In this document: positions 1 to 8,592 of the stretch, piece after piece
Layout: every line of letters starts with the position of its first letter
Numbering within the stretch: position 1 is the stretch's first letter
DNA from: Bacillota bacterium
Lineage (GTDB): Bacteria > Bacillota > Clostridia > Oscillospirales > Oscillospiraceae
Length of the DNA: 64,000 nucleotides
Direction of reading: 5' to 3'
Assembly: GCA_023459875.1 (NCBI GenBank)
Contig: JAEWRY010000007.1
Coordinates: 132,851 to 196,850, forward strand
The notes under the pieces: model-generated
The model's input: the letters and a program-made list of their open reading frames with translations, nothing else
Database searches by the model: none
Told to the model about the DNA's origin: nothing
Position numbers and translations under genes: made by a program

Positions 1-501
1 AGTTTTCATTCCGTGCTCAAAGAGGACCGTTCCGTCCCGCTCCAGCAAGACGATATTGGTGTGACTGCCGGAGAGACGCGCGCGGGCTGTGTGTTCGCCG
101 GCGAGTAGGGTAACGAGGATATCCAGCGCTTCGCCGTCCTCCAGCAGAGAAACCGTGACCGGCGTACCCACGAGGAAACCGCGCAGGGCCTTCTTTTGCC
201 CAGGCGTCACCGAGGAGATGACTTCCAGCGCGGCATTCTCATCGCCGAAGACGATGCCCGCGGCTGCGGCGGCCCCGATGCCGGTCAAGCCGCCGGTGTT
301 CGGAACGACAACGCTCTTGGCGTTTTTTATTATGTTGCCGCTCACCTGGACGAGCACATACTCCGGCACAGCGCCGAGCAGGGCGCGCGCCTTGGCCGCG
401 CAGTAGGCAACAGCGATGGGCTCTGTACAGCCGGAGGCAGGGACCAGCTCTTCTTTCAGAATCCGGACGTAGGCCTGATACTTGGGATCGTTGCGTTCCA
501 T
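1..501 (-). CDS. cyuA: L-cysteine desulfidase / UPF0597 family protein, 5' part only
   Basis: The frame reads leftward from ATG at 501 and runs off the window edge after about 167 codons, so only the N-terminal part is present. The start MERNDPKYQAYVRILKEEL is followed by VPASGCTEPIAVAYCAAKAR, which matches the conserved opening of the UPF0597/CyuA family, where the Cys of the GCTEP motif is an iron-sulfur ligand. A glycine- and alanine-rich stretch follows at about residues 68-85 (PNTGGLTGIGAAAAAG), also typical. Family members are cytosolic, oxygen-sensitive enzymes that break L-cysteine into pyruvate, ammonia and sulfide. A weak ribosome site (AAAGGCGG) precedes the ATG. It is separated by 125 bases from the S9 peptidase gene and may be its downstream operon partner. 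Assignment to the family is firm; the exact substrate is inferred. Confidence 0.82.
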   Translation of the reverse strand, partial: MERNDPKYQAYVRILKEELVPASGCTEPIAVAYCAAKARALLGAVPEYVLVQVSGNIIKNAKSVVVPNTGGLTGIGAAAAAGIVFGDENAALEVISSVTPGQKKALRGFLVGTPVTVSLLEDGEALDILVTLLAGEHTARARLSGSHTNIVLLERDGTVLFEHGMKT

Positions 502-626
502 ACGTAAGCCGCCTTTAATAATTTTACAGGCCGCATATGCTCCGTTTCTGCGCGGCTCAATCGGAAATCGTTTATTTTATGTCCGCTGAATAAAACAAAA
601 GAGCGTTTTTGCTGCCTGAAATGGCA

Positions 627-2600
627 TTATTTCAGTCTGTCGCCGAACCACTTGGTAATCTCCTGCAGACGTCTCACCCTGTGAGCCGGCTTGCCCGAGC
701 GGGAGAGGTCATGGCATTCTCCGCGGAACACGCACATACGGGCTTCGACGCCAAGACGCCGCAGGGCGGCGAACATCTGGTAGCCCTCTGGGACGCAGCA
801 GCGGTAGTCCTGGTCGGAGTGGATGAAAAGCGTGGGCGTTTTGGCCTTATCGGCATAGCGCAGGGGGGATTGCCGCCAAATCTTTTCCGGATCGCTCCAG
901 AGGTCGGCATCCATCTGGTCCACGCCGAAGCTCATGCCGATGTCGCTCAGGCCAATGAAACTCAGCCAGCTGGCGATGGAACGCTCGCTGACGGCAGCCT
1001 TGAACCGATCGGTATGCCCGATGATCCAGTTGGTCATAAATCCGCCGTAGGACCCCCCGGTGACGCCAAGGCGGTTTTTGTCGATGGCGGGGTATTTTTC
1101 AAGGCACAGGTCGGTGAACTGTATGACGTTGTTGCAGTCGTACGTACCGTAGTTTCCGCGTATGGCGGCAAAGGCGTTTCCCTTTCCCTCACTGCCCCGT
1201 GGATTGCAGAACAGAACAAAATAGCCCTGCCCGGCCAGATACTGCAGGTCGTTGAAAAAAACAGTTCCGAACGCGCCTTTGGGTCCGCCGTGGATCACGA
1301 GGATCGCCGGATATTTTTTCCTCTCGTCGTACTCAAAGGGAAGAAGCACCCATCCGTCGATCGTGAAACCGTCCGCCTCGGTGAAGGAGACGTTCTGAGG
1401 TCTTGCCACGTAGTAATTTGTATAGGTCTCCTCGTTAAATGAGGTAATCCTGGTTAACTCGTTTTTCCCTTCGTCCCGCGTATATAATTCTTGAAGCCGC
1501 TGGCCCATCATGCCGACGAAAATGATTCCCTTTGGCCCCACGTCGAAGCAGTCCACGCCACCCTCCTCTTCCACAACGCGGGTTATCTTCCCGGAGGCGT
1601 CCAGTCTGCCCAGGCAGCCGTCGTGATTCACAACGCCGGTAAAATAGAGGCTGCCTGCGTATGCCTTGAAGGTGATGCCTCCGCCAAGTCTGGTATCTCC
1701 GAGAATCACGTTGCAGACATTACAGTCGTACTCATTTAAAACGGCGAGCTTGCCGGAAGAAAGCTCCACGGTATAAAACCACGGGTTGGTGTAATACCCG
1801 AAAGCTTTCTGATCCGAGCCGGAAAAAACAACGGTGCCGTCGTTTAAAAAGTCGGCCTGAGCGATGGCATAGTCCGGCGCCAGCAGCGTTCTGGTCTCTC
1901 CCGTTGAAAGGCTGTATAAATACAGGCCGGTCATTCTTTCTTCGGTATGGAGAAATTGGAAACCGAAATATAAAATGCGGTCCCCGCGGGGGCTGAGCCG
2001 GAAGCCGATTACCTGAAACAGCGGCCCGGTCACGGGAACGACTGCTTTTGTTTTAATATTGAATATGTATAGGCGCGTCCTTCTCTTATTGGTAAAGCCC
2101 GCCCCGTTCGACCACCAGGGCAGTTCGTCTACCACCTGAACGTCTTTTTCTTCTTTCTCCTTGCCGGAGAGCTCTGAAAGATTCGCTCTGCCCCCCTCGA
2201 ACACGGCGGATACGATAATGTTCCCATCGCCCGATTGGCAGAATTCCTTCACCTTCAGGGGGATGGCGAACGCCTCCTCGGCCTCGCCGCCATGGATGGA
2301 AATGCGGTAAAAAACAGTGAGGTCAGGATTTTCCTCCATCTGCTTTTTATATTTTTCGCTTCTCGCCCCGGGGAAAAGAATCGTTTCGCTGTCCTGCCAC
2401 ACAAAGTTTCTTTCTTCTCCCATGGTGGTGAGGCGTTTTACACTGCCCGTTGCGGACTCGTAAAGATAAATAAAGGCGTTGTAGCCGTTCATTTCGTTCA
2501 GGCCGTTGTTGACAAACGCCGCGAAGCGGCCGTCGGGAGACCATTTCACGTCCGAAAGGGAGCGGTAGCTTTTAAACTGGTCCAGCTTCAGTGCTTCCAC
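627..2600 (-). CDS. S9 family (prolyl oligopeptidase-like) serine peptidase, copy 1
   Basis: This 657-residue protein has the two-part layout of acylaminoacyl-peptidase-like S9 enzymes. The first ~400 residues are a repeat-rich region expected to form a beta-propeller, starting with WSPDGRFAAFV. The C-terminal third is an alpha/beta hydrolase. The catalytic triad can be read as Ser517 in TGGSYGGFM, Asp598 in HSDQDYRC and His630 in GECHDLSRSG. No signal peptide is seen, so it should cleave short peptides in the cytosol. The longest frame begins with GTG at 2609, but the ribosome site GGAG ends one base before that codon, so the GTG at 2600, ten bases away, is preferred. A paralogue with the same triad lies at 42075-44087. 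The gene follows the enolase-superfamily gene by about 50 bases and probably shares its transcript. Confidence 0.88.
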   Translation of the reverse strand: MEALKLDQFKSYRSLSDVKWSPDGRFAAFVNNGLNEMNGYNAFIYLYESATGSVKRLTTMGEERNFVWQDSETILFPGARSEKYKKQMEENPDLTVFYRISIHGGEAEEAFAIPLKVKEFCQSGDGNIIVSAVFEGGRANLSELSGKEKEEKDVQVVDELPWWSNGAGFTNKRRTRLYIFNIKTKAVVPVTGPLFQVIGFRLSPRGDRILYFGFQFLHTEERMTGLYLYSLSTGETRTLLAPDYAIAQADFLNDGTVVFSGSDQKAFGYYTNPWFYTVELSSGKLAVLNEYDCNVCNVILGDTRLGGGITFKAYAGSLYFTGVVNHDGCLGRLDASGKITRVVEEEGGVDCFDVGPKGIIFVGMMGQRLQELYTRDEGKNELTRITSFNEETYTNYYVARPQNVSFTEADGFTIDGWVLLPFEYDERKKYPAILVIHGGPKGAFGTVFFNDLQYLAGQGYFVLFCNPRGSEGKGNAFAAIRGNYGTYDCNNVIQFTDLCLEKYPAIDKNRLGVTGGSYGGFMTNWIIGHTDRFKAAVSERSIASWLSFIGLSDIGMSFGVDQMDADLWSDPEKIWRQSPLRYADKAKTPTLFIHSDQDYRCCVPEGYQMFAALRRLGVEARMCVFRGECHDLSRSGKPAHRVRRLQEITKWFGDRLK

Positions 2601-2652
2601 AAAACTCACTCTCCTTTAGTTTTCTTCGTATTAAACGGACAAACACCCCTTT

Positions 2653-3765
2653 TTACTTGTCTGTCCGGTATTTCTCCACCTTATCCCAGTCGATCGTCAC
2701 GCCAAGGCCTGGTAAGTCGGCGCAATAAGCAAAGCCGTCCTTGACGGGAAGCGGTTCTTCTATGATGTCGTCGGCAAAATAGGTACTCCCGATGAGGTCG
2801 CTCGGCTGGCTGATCACCGGGGCCGCCATCGCCAGGTGCCGTGCTGCCGCCGTTCCCACTCCCAGCTCCGGCATGCTCCCGATGCAGAAGCCTGTGCCGG
2901 AGAGATCGCACAAATCAGCCATCATTCTGGCGTTGTATAAGCCTCCCGCTTCGCTCACATATACGTTCATGAGATCGGCGATTCCGCCGTGGATAGCATC
3001 CAGCGCGTCTCTCGGGTCCCACACCGATTCGTCGGCCATGATGGGGACTCTTGAGCGCTCCCGGAGAAACTTAAGGCCCTCAAAGTCCCGCGGACCCAGC
3101 GGCTGTTCTAGGGATATAACCCCCAAATCATACAACTTTTCCGAAAGGCTCAGCACGGTCTTCGGCTCGTGAAAGGCCATGTTGGCGTCCACCCGGATGA
3201 AAATGGACTCGCCGTAAGCTTTACGCACTTCCGCCACCGCCTTCAGGTCCTCACCGTAGTCGGCGCCGATTTTAAGCTTAAAGGCCCGGTAACCTTTGCC
3301 GTAATAATTCGAAATCTGCTCCAGGCGTTCCGTCACGGTACCCATACCCACCGACCTGGAAACCGGAGCACGGTCCCTGAGCCTGCCGCCCAGCAGCTGA
3401 TAGGCCGGTATGCCGAGAAGCCTGCCGATGAGATCATACATGGCCATCTCAATCCCGGCCTTGAGGCAGTATGCCTCTCTGCTCCAGCTCACGGCGGCGT
3501 CCATGGCTTTGCGTGCGGCGGTGACCCCAAAAACGTCCAATCCGATGACCGCATTTTTCAGGCGTTCGCCCGCGCCGCGGATGAGCCCGGACGCGCCCAT
3601 ATCCCAGATGGAGGAAACCTCGCCGAATCCGCACGCGCCGTCCTGGCCGCGCAGCACAACCAGCGCCGCGTCGGCAAACGCGTGGGCTCCAAGCGCGGTG
3701 TGCCATCTCTTCCCGTAATCCCGGGGTACTTGAAGTGGGATAAATTCTATCTCTTGAATGGTCAT
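2653..3765 (-). CDS. Mandelate racemase/muconate lactonizing enzyme family protein
   Basis: The 370-residue length and the whole pattern fit the enolase superfamily. A capping domain is followed by a barrel with the KxK pair (about K163 and K165, in AFKLKIG), then metal-ligand segments RVDANMAF, LEQPLGP and MADESV, and a C-terminal SMPELGVG loop. Such enzymes abstract the proton alpha to a carboxylate, using Mg2+. Unusually, the sixth-strand lysine that serves as second acid/base in dipeptide epimerases and muconate cycloisomerases appears to be glutamate here (about E272, in VYVSEAGG), so plain dipeptide epimerase activity is doubtful. ATG at 3765 is chosen over GTG at 3768 because it sits six bases after AAAGGGAGC. 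The neighbours, an S9 peptidase and an AbgT transporter, suggest a peptide- or amide-derived acid as substrate. Confidence 0.82.
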   Translation of the reverse strand: MTIQEIEFIPLQVPRDYGKRWHTALGAHAFADAALVVLRGQDGACGFGEVSSIWDMGASGLIRGAGERLKNAVIGLDVFGVTAARKAMDAAVSWSREAYCLKAGIEMAMYDLIGRLLGIPAYQLLGGRLRDRAPVSRSVGMGTVTERLEQISNYYGKGYRAFKLKIGADYGEDLKAVAEVRKAYGESIFIRVDANMAFHEPKTVLSLSEKLYDLGVISLEQPLGPRDFEGLKFLRERSRVPIMADESVWDPRDALDAIHGGIADLMNVYVSEAGGLYNARMMADLCDLSGTGFCIGSMPELGVGTAAARHLAMAAPVISQPSDLIGSTYFADDIIEEPLPVKDGFAYCADLPGLGVTIDWDKVEKYRTDK

Positions 3766-3818
3766 CACAATGCTCCCTTTTACGTGGATTCTGTACTCTG
3801 CCTTTTGGCGCAGTCACA

Positions 3819-3853
3819 GGAGCGCCGGGAGGAGAAGATCGTCCCGGCGCTCC
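3819..3853 (-). terminator. GC-rich intercistronic hairpin after the AbgT gene
   Basis: Twelve bases (GGAGCGCCGGGA) pair perfectly with 3842-3853 across an 11-base loop, between the end of the transporter gene and the start of the enolase-superfamily gene. No T-run follows on the minus strand, so it may be a weak terminator or an mRNA-stabilising or processing hairpin rather than a strong stop. Confidence 0.5.
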
Positions 3854-3886
3854 CGGAATGCGTTCGGGGGGAAGCAGGATTTAAGC

Positions 3887-5431
3887 TCAATATACTCCGA
3901 AGGGCGCTCCCGTCAGGAAGTAAACCGCGAAATAGATGATCCAGGTGATCCCGTAAAACAGCGAGTAAGGAATCAGCAGACTCATAAGGGTGCCAATGCC
4001 GGCTTTTTCGTCGTACTCCTGCGCCATGCCGACCAGCAGCGCGAAATAAGCCATCAGCGGCGTCACCGAGTTAACGATACTGTCGCCCACTCTGTAGGCC
4101 GCCTGAATGATAGCGGGGTTATAATTGAGCAGCATAAACATGGGGACGAAGATCGGTGCCATAAGAGTCCATTTTGCCGAGCTGCTGGCAACGAAAAGAT
4201 CGACCACGGCGAAGAGTACGATGCACAAAATGAAGAGAAGAAGCGGAGGAATACCACTGCTGCTGATCATTTCCGCGCCGTTCACCGCCATGATGAGGCC
4301 GAGATTGCTCTTTCCGAAATAGGCGATAAACTGCCCGGCAAACACGCAAAGTACGATGAAGGGCGCCACGGTGACCATCGCCTTTGTGCAGGACTTGCCG
4401 AAGTCTTTTGTGGTTTTAAAGACGCCCGTCAGTTTACCGTAATAGAGTCCGGGAAGGCCCAGAAGCAAAGTAAGAGCTACGATGATGGAGCTCAGGCTGT
4501 TTTTACTGGATAAGAACAGCGAGGTACCGGTTTCGTCCTTTAGGACGCCCCAGGGGGTCATGGTGCCGAACGCGAGCACGGCGATAATCACCAGCAGGAG
4601 GATGCCGGTCTTTTTCATTGCTTTCTTTTCCACGGGAGAAAGACGGTAAGCCTCAAGATTCACCTTCGGCGCGGTTGCGCTGCCCTTCCATTTTCCCATA
4701 CGCGGTTCCAGCAGCCGCTCGGTGACAATGACCGAAACCGGCGTGAGCACAAACACCGCAATGGCGAAGAAATACCAGCAGCAGGCGGGACTGATGGTGA
4801 AATTGGGATTGAGCAGCTGGGCGGCGGAGATGGTGATAGAAGTTATGGTGGCGTCGCCGACGCCCACCAGGAGGTTTGCCGCCATGCCGGACGCGCAGGC
4901 CGCGTATGCGCAGCACATGCCCACAAGGGGGTGCCTGTCGCTGGCCACAAACAGCATTGCCGCGAGGGGGGGCAGGATGATAAACCCGGTGTCGGACATG
5001 AAATTGGCCATAATGCCGAGAAAGACGATCATCGTTGTGAGCGCGTGCTTATTGACCCGCAGTCCGAGACTGATAAAGACGGCGTTAAACAAGCCCGAAT
5101 CCTGCAAAAGGCCCATGCCTACCATAATCACAAGGGTAACGCCCAAAGGCGCGAACGATGTCACATTTGATATGAAATTCTGGAATATGTATTGGACGCC
5201 CGGCTGGCTGACCAGGTTAAAAACGCTGATCGTATCGCCGGTGCTGGGATGTATGACCGACCAGCCCAGCACAGCGCCGATCCAAGAAAGGGCAACCGCA
5301 ATCACAGTGAGAATTATAAAGAGCACAACAGGATGGGGAAGCTTATTACCCAGTACTTCCGTTTTATCGAGGAACCGATCGAACAAGCTTTTCTTTTTTT
5401 CCGGCAGTTTCATTTCAACACCTTCTGGCAT
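3887..5431 (-). CDS. AbgT family transporter (p-aminobenzoyl-glutamate transporter-like)
   Basis: This 514-residue membrane protein opens with a charged cytosolic end and the family signature DRFLDKTEVLGNKLPHPVVLF. It then shows many hydrophobic helices and the segment FMSDTGFIILPPLAAMLFVA, typical of AbgT/MtrF proteins. Family members move p-aminobenzoyl-glutamate or export folate-like drugs, driven by ion gradients; the cargo here is not known. The longest frame starts at TTG 5437, but ATG at 5431 lies eight bases after GGGGG and is preferred. The gene follows the YheO-like regulator gene by about 35 bases, so that regulator may control it. An M20 amidohydrolase of the AbgB type is encoded at 51454-52893, which would make a plausible functional partner. 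Confidence 0.87.
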   Translation of the reverse strand: MPEGVEMKLPEKKKSLFDRFLDKTEVLGNKLPHPVVLFIILTVIAVALSWIGAVLGWSVIHPSTGDTISVFNLVSQPGVQYIFQNFISNVTSFAPLGVTLVIMVGMGLLQDSGLFNAVFISLGLRVNKHALTTMIVFLGIMANFMSDTGFIILPPLAAMLFVASDRHPLVGMCCAYAACASGMAANLLVGVGDATITSITISAAQLLNPNFTISPACCWYFFAIAVFVLTPVSVIVTERLLEPRMGKWKGSATAPKVNLEAYRLSPVEKKAMKKTGILLLVIIAVLAFGTMTPWGVLKDETGTSLFLSSKNSLSSIIVALTLLLGLPGLYYGKLTGVFKTTKDFGKSCTKAMVTVAPFIVLCVFAGQFIAYFGKSNLGLIMAVNGAEMISSSGIPPLLLFILCIVLFAVVDLFVASSSAKWTLMAPIFVPMFMLLNYNPAIIQAAYRVGDSIVNSVTPLMAYFALLVGMAQEYDEKAGIGTLMSLLIPYSLFYGITWIIYFAVYFLTGAPFGVY

Positions 5432-5465
5432 GCGCAAATCCCCCTTTCATATAACAAAGCGAATT

Positions 5466-6110
5466 TCAGTTGTTTTCTCTTTTCCCGTCTTCCAAATAGT
5501 TATATAGCGTGTATTTTGAAATATCATAGACTTTGGCAATTTTATCAGCGGATTTTTTGATCAGAAACGCCCCCTTGCGCTCCAGAAATTCAAGCCCGTT
5601 GATTTTGTCTTCGCGGCTCATGTGAACTACGGGAATTCCGACATAATCAATCGATTGCCAGATTAACGCATCCAGCAATTCATTTATGTCATTGGTAATC
5701 ACCTCCTTGGTTTCCTGACTCGTACTGTTGCCGGTTATGGTCCGAATTGTGCTTTCCGCCATTTTTAAGTCCGTGATATCAAAATTGATGCACAGGGACC
5801 CGATCGCGGCCCCTGAATCGTCCCTGAGATAGACCGTGGAAGATTTCAGGATCTTGCCTTCCTTTGTCTGCGTAATATAGGAGTATTTGTCGTCGCCTCC
5901 TGTCGAGCCTTTCATGACCTCCAGGCCTAAATTTGTGCTGCTGTCGCCCACCTTCCGGCCTGTGATCTGGCCGTTTTCGATGGCGACAATCGTGTGGTCG
6001 AAGGGCTGCTCATAATCGTGCAGCACCACCTCGCATTTTTCGCCGAATTCGGCCGCGATGCCCTTTGCCAGCCTGTTGAAAACTTCAAATTCGTCCCTTA
6101 TTTTTTTCAT
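5466..6110 (-). CDS. YheO-like PAS/HTH transcriptional regulator, copy 1
   Basis: This 214-residue protein has an N-terminal YheO-type PAS domain (residues ~5-115) with the hallmark CEVVLHDYE ... HTIVAIENGQITGRKVGD, and a C-terminal helix-turn-helix (about 165-210, ending in AKVYDISKYTLYNYL). Relatives such as DauR are DNA-binding regulators that sense small ligands. ATG at 6110 lies about ten bases after GGGAGA and is preferred over TTG at 6128. It is first in the leftward run with the AbgT gene and is divergent from the RidA gene, so the 265-base space between 6110 and 6376 is the likely control region for both directions. A second member of the family is at 37902-38552. Confidence 0.85.
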   Translation of the reverse strand: MKKIRDEFEVFNRLAKGIAAEFGEKCEVVLHDYEQPFDHTIVAIENGQITGRKVGDSSTNLGLEVMKGSTGGDDKYSYITQTKEGKILKSSTVYLRDDSGAAIGSLCINFDITDLKMAESTIRTITGNSTSQETKEVITNDINELLDALIWQSIDYVGIPVVHMSREDKINGLEFLERKGAFLIKKSADKIAKVYDISKYTLYNYLEDGKRENN

Positions 6111-6236
6111 ACTGATAGATTCTCCCAATTATGTTTATTCCAGCTTTGCCGCTGATTTCTGTCATTATCTTATCAGAAATTTTTCCAGTTGTCCATAAAA
6201 ATTTTGTTAGATTGATAAAATTTTTATTGAATTATA

Positions 6237-6266
6237 TTTACAAGCCGACATAGACTGTGATATATT
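6237..6266 (+). promoter_or_regulatory. Probable sigma-A promoter for the ridA-creatininase-araC genes
   Basis: TTTACA at 6237-6242 and TATATT at 6261-6266 are separated by 18 bases in an AT-rich stretch. Transcription would start near 6273, about 100 bases before the GTG start at 6376. The call rests on consensus match only. Confidence 0.5.
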
Positions 6267-6375
6267 ATTCCTGTTAAAAAGAGGAATTTCCGCCCGCGCT
6301 TTTCTGGTAAAAACCGGCTGAAAGTATCCCTCATTCTGTTTTTATCAACCGAATAAAAGAAAAGGAGCGCAAAAA

Positions 6376-6858
6376 GTGGATATATATGAAAAGCTGGAAC
6401 ATATGGGTATCGTAATCCCCCCCGCCGGAAAACCGACGGGCGCTTTTTCTCCGCTGGTGAGAGCGGGCGATCTGGTGTTCACCTCCGGGCAGACGCCCAG
6501 GAGAGGCGGCGTTTTGTGCTGCACAGGCCGGCTGGGCGATACTGTCACGGTAGAGCAGGGAATCCTCGCCGCCAGACAGTGCGCCGTTAACTGCCTGGCG
6601 CTCATTAACGATCTGGGGGGCGGGCTTGACAAGATCGAACAAATCGTGCGAGTGACTGGATATGTGAACTGCACGCCGGATTTCTTCCTGCAGACACAGG
6701 TCATCGACGGCGCGTCGGAATTCCTGGTGGCCTTGCTTGGGGAAAAAGGTGCCCACGCCCGCAGCGCCATCGGCGTGTGCGCTCTTCCGGGAAACGCCCC
6801 CTGCGAGCTGGAAATGATCGTGCGCATCAGAAATGAATCCTATACGGAAGCAGGGTGA
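6376..6858 (+). CDS. RidA family protein (reactive enamine/imine deaminase-like)
   Basis: At 160 residues this is a slightly long member of the YjgF/YER057c/UK114 family. It shows VFTSGQTP near residue 38 and the segment GAHARSAIGVCALP near the C-terminus, whose Arg corresponds to the catalytic or carboxylate-binding Arg of RidA. RidA proteins form cytosolic trimers and hydrolyse reactive 2-aminoacrylate-type enamines released by PLP enzymes. The GTG start at 6376 has AAAGGAGC upstream. The stop overlaps the start of the creatininase-family gene in a GTGA junction, indicating translational coupling. In this setting it may detoxify or process an imine intermediate of the adjacent amidohydrolase step, which is inference. 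Confidence 0.9.
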   Translation: MDIYEKLEHMGIVIPPAGKPTGAFSPLVRAGDLVFTSGQTPRRGGVLCCTGRLGDTVTVEQGILAARQCAVNCLALINDLGGGLDKIEQIVRVTGYVNCTPDFFLQTQVIDGASEFLVALLGEKGAHARSAIGVCALPGNAPCELEMIVRIRNESYTEAG

Positions 6859-7628
6859 ACGAAATGCTGATCAGGTGGTATGAGTTAACGAAGGATGAAT
6901 TCGAACCGTATAAAAGCAATGCTGTTGTCGCCATAAATTTTGCCTCCACGGAACAGCACTCCACCTTTTTGCCGGTGGGCACCGACGGCTTTCTGGGCGA
7001 GAGCGTTCTTTTGGAAGGCGCGCGCGGAGCGAAGGGGAACGTGCTTGTTTTGCCGAACGTATACTATGGCTACTCTCCCCACCACCGGTTCGCGCCGGGA
7101 TATGTGACGATCGGGCAGAGTACGCTCATCGCTTACGCGCGGGATCTCTGCGCCAGTGTCGCCGAGCAGGGCTTCCGAAAAATGGTGATTGTCAATTCCC
7201 ACGGCGGAAATCAGAGCTACCTCTCCTGCGTGGTCAACGAGATCGGTGAGAAATACGAAAACACATTCCGGCTGGTTGAATTAAAATACTGGGACCTGAT
7301 CGCCGAAACCATCGCGGAATACCGCGAGTCCTCTCCGGGTGGTATGGGCCACGCCTGTGAGTTCGAGACCTCGCTCATGATGTATCTTCGGCCTGATCTT
7401 GTTTCAAAGGATAAAATATTCGAATGCGAAGCGCCCGCGGGGGACCCTTGGTATCAGCCCGGTTTCTTTACCCAAAAGAAATACATAAAATTTGAAAGCT
7501 TTAATAAATATAACGAAAACGGAAACATCGGACAGCCCCATCTGGCGACGGCCGAGAAGGGCAGACTATTCTTTGAGGCCGCCGCCGGTAAACTCGCGGA
7601 ATTTTTCGATTACTTCGCAGTAAAATAA
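6855..7628 (+). CDS. Creatininase family amidohydrolase
   Basis: The 257-residue product has the metal-site signatures of the creatininase family: STEQHSTFLPVGTDGFLGE (residues ~32-50), VYYGYSPHHRF, VNSHGGNQS and CEFETSLMMYLRPDLV. Together these supply the Glu, His and Asp ligands of a binuclear metal centre. Members cleave cyclic or linear amide bonds, for example in creatinine, guanidine-type rings or 2-amino-amides, and the natural substrate cannot be told from sequence. GTG at 6855 overlaps the RidA stop; ATG at 6864 is a possible alternative. The adjacency of RidA, a creatininase and an AraC regulator suggests a small inducible pathway for a nitrogen compound. Confidence 0.9.
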   Translation: MNEMLIRWYELTKDEFEPYKSNAVVAINFASTEQHSTFLPVGTDGFLGESVLLEGARGAKGNVLVLPNVYYGYSPHHRFAPGYVTIGQSTLIAYARDLCASVAEQGFRKMVIVNSHGGNQSYLSCVVNEIGEKYENTFRLVELKYWDLIAETIAEYRESSPGGMGHACEFETSLMMYLRPDLVSKDKIFECEAPAGDPWYQPGFFTQKKYIKFESFNKYNENGNIGQPHLATAEKGRLFFEAAAGKLAEFFDYFAVK

Positions 7629-7686
7629 CAAAGCGCCAACCTTCACAGCCGTTCCGCCCGGGTATTGAATGAGAGAGGTATAAAAT

Positions 7687-8505
7687 ATGTATGCCTTCCA
7701 GTTCTACCACTACTCCAGAGACCGCGTTGCAAGCAACCATTTTCACGACGGTTTTGAACTGTTCCTGCCCGTGACCGGCGGGGGGCATCTTTTCATCCAG
7801 GATACCTGTTACAGCCTGCAGAAGGGAGTCTTGTACTGCATCAAGCCCTTTGAGCTCCACCACTGCTTCTGTAAGGAAGAGGACGAGACTGACCGCTATG
7901 TGCTGTATATGCCGATGGAAACTCTGGAGGGCATGTCAACCTCCGCAACGGATTTTATCAACGTGTTTCAGGATTCCCCCCGCTGCTCGGTTCTCGGCGA
8001 GAATTCCATGAAGAGATTCCAGCTGTTCGAGCAGGAGCTGGAGCGAACCGGGAATCGCGATTTCGGAGACGACGTGAAGCGGCAGCTTTTCTTTCAGAGC
8101 TTTGTGCTGACGATTGCCAGATGGATGCGAAGCAAGGAATCAGGCGAAATTGTGGCACACTCGGAGGACAGCAAGCGGATCGTGCCCATTCTGCGGTATA
8201 TCCATAAAAACATCGCGGGGAATCTCTCCCTCGAAACAATTTCCCATGAGTTTTATCTCAGCAAATCCCGCCTGAATCAGATTTTTAAAAGCTCCACCGG
8301 GTTTTCGGTCGGAGAGTACATCATTACCTGCCGGATCAAAAGAGCCTGTATTCTTCTCAAAAGCAACATTCCCATTCAGGAAATCAGCAGTGCCACGGGG
8401 TTCGGAGACCCCACCCATTTTAACCGGACCTTCAAAAAGCGCATGGGCGTCACCCCCGGTGCTTATCAAAAAACAGCGATAAAAAATTTAAAACCAGAAA
8501 TTTGA
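7687..8505 (+). CDS. AraC family transcriptional regulator with cupin-type sensor domain
   Basis: The 272-residue protein has an N-terminal cupin-like domain (HFHDGFELFLPVTGGGHLFI, residues ~18-40, then GVLYCIKPFELHH). A C-terminal AraC DNA-binding domain (~170-265) carries two helix-turn-helix units. The second unit is clear in IQEISSATGFGDPTHFNRTFKKRMGVTPGAYQ. It lies 58 bases after the creatininase gene in the same direction, with GAGAGAGG before its ATG. It probably activates the ridA-creatininase transcript in response to the pathway substrate. The target site was not identified. Confidence 0.92.
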   Translation: MYAFQFYHYSRDRVASNHFHDGFELFLPVTGGGHLFIQDTCYSLQKGVLYCIKPFELHHCFCKEEDETDRYVLYMPMETLEGMSTSATDFINVFQDSPRCSVLGENSMKRFQLFEQELERTGNRDFGDDVKRQLFFQSFVLTIARWMRSKESGEIVAHSEDSKRIVPILRYIHKNIAGNLSLETISHEFYLSKSRLNQIFKSSTGFSVGEYIITCRIKRACILLKSNIPIQEISSATGFGDPTHFNRTFKKRMGVTPGAYQKTAIKNLKPEI

Positions 8506-8525
8506 CTCATGAATGTCTATTCCGT

Positions 8526-8559
8526 TCAAGGGAGTGTTGCGCAGGCAATACTCCCTTGA
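8526..8559. terminator. Hairpin between convergent araC and korC genes
   Basis: TCAAGGGAGT at 8526-8535 pairs perfectly with 8550-8559, and the stem continues with one wobble to a four-base loop. It lies between two converging genes, so it probably ends both transcripts. There is no clear T-run on either side, which lowers confidence. Confidence 0.5.
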
Positions 8560-8592
8560 CGCATAAAAGGGGAAAATCATCAGAGCGGCGCC

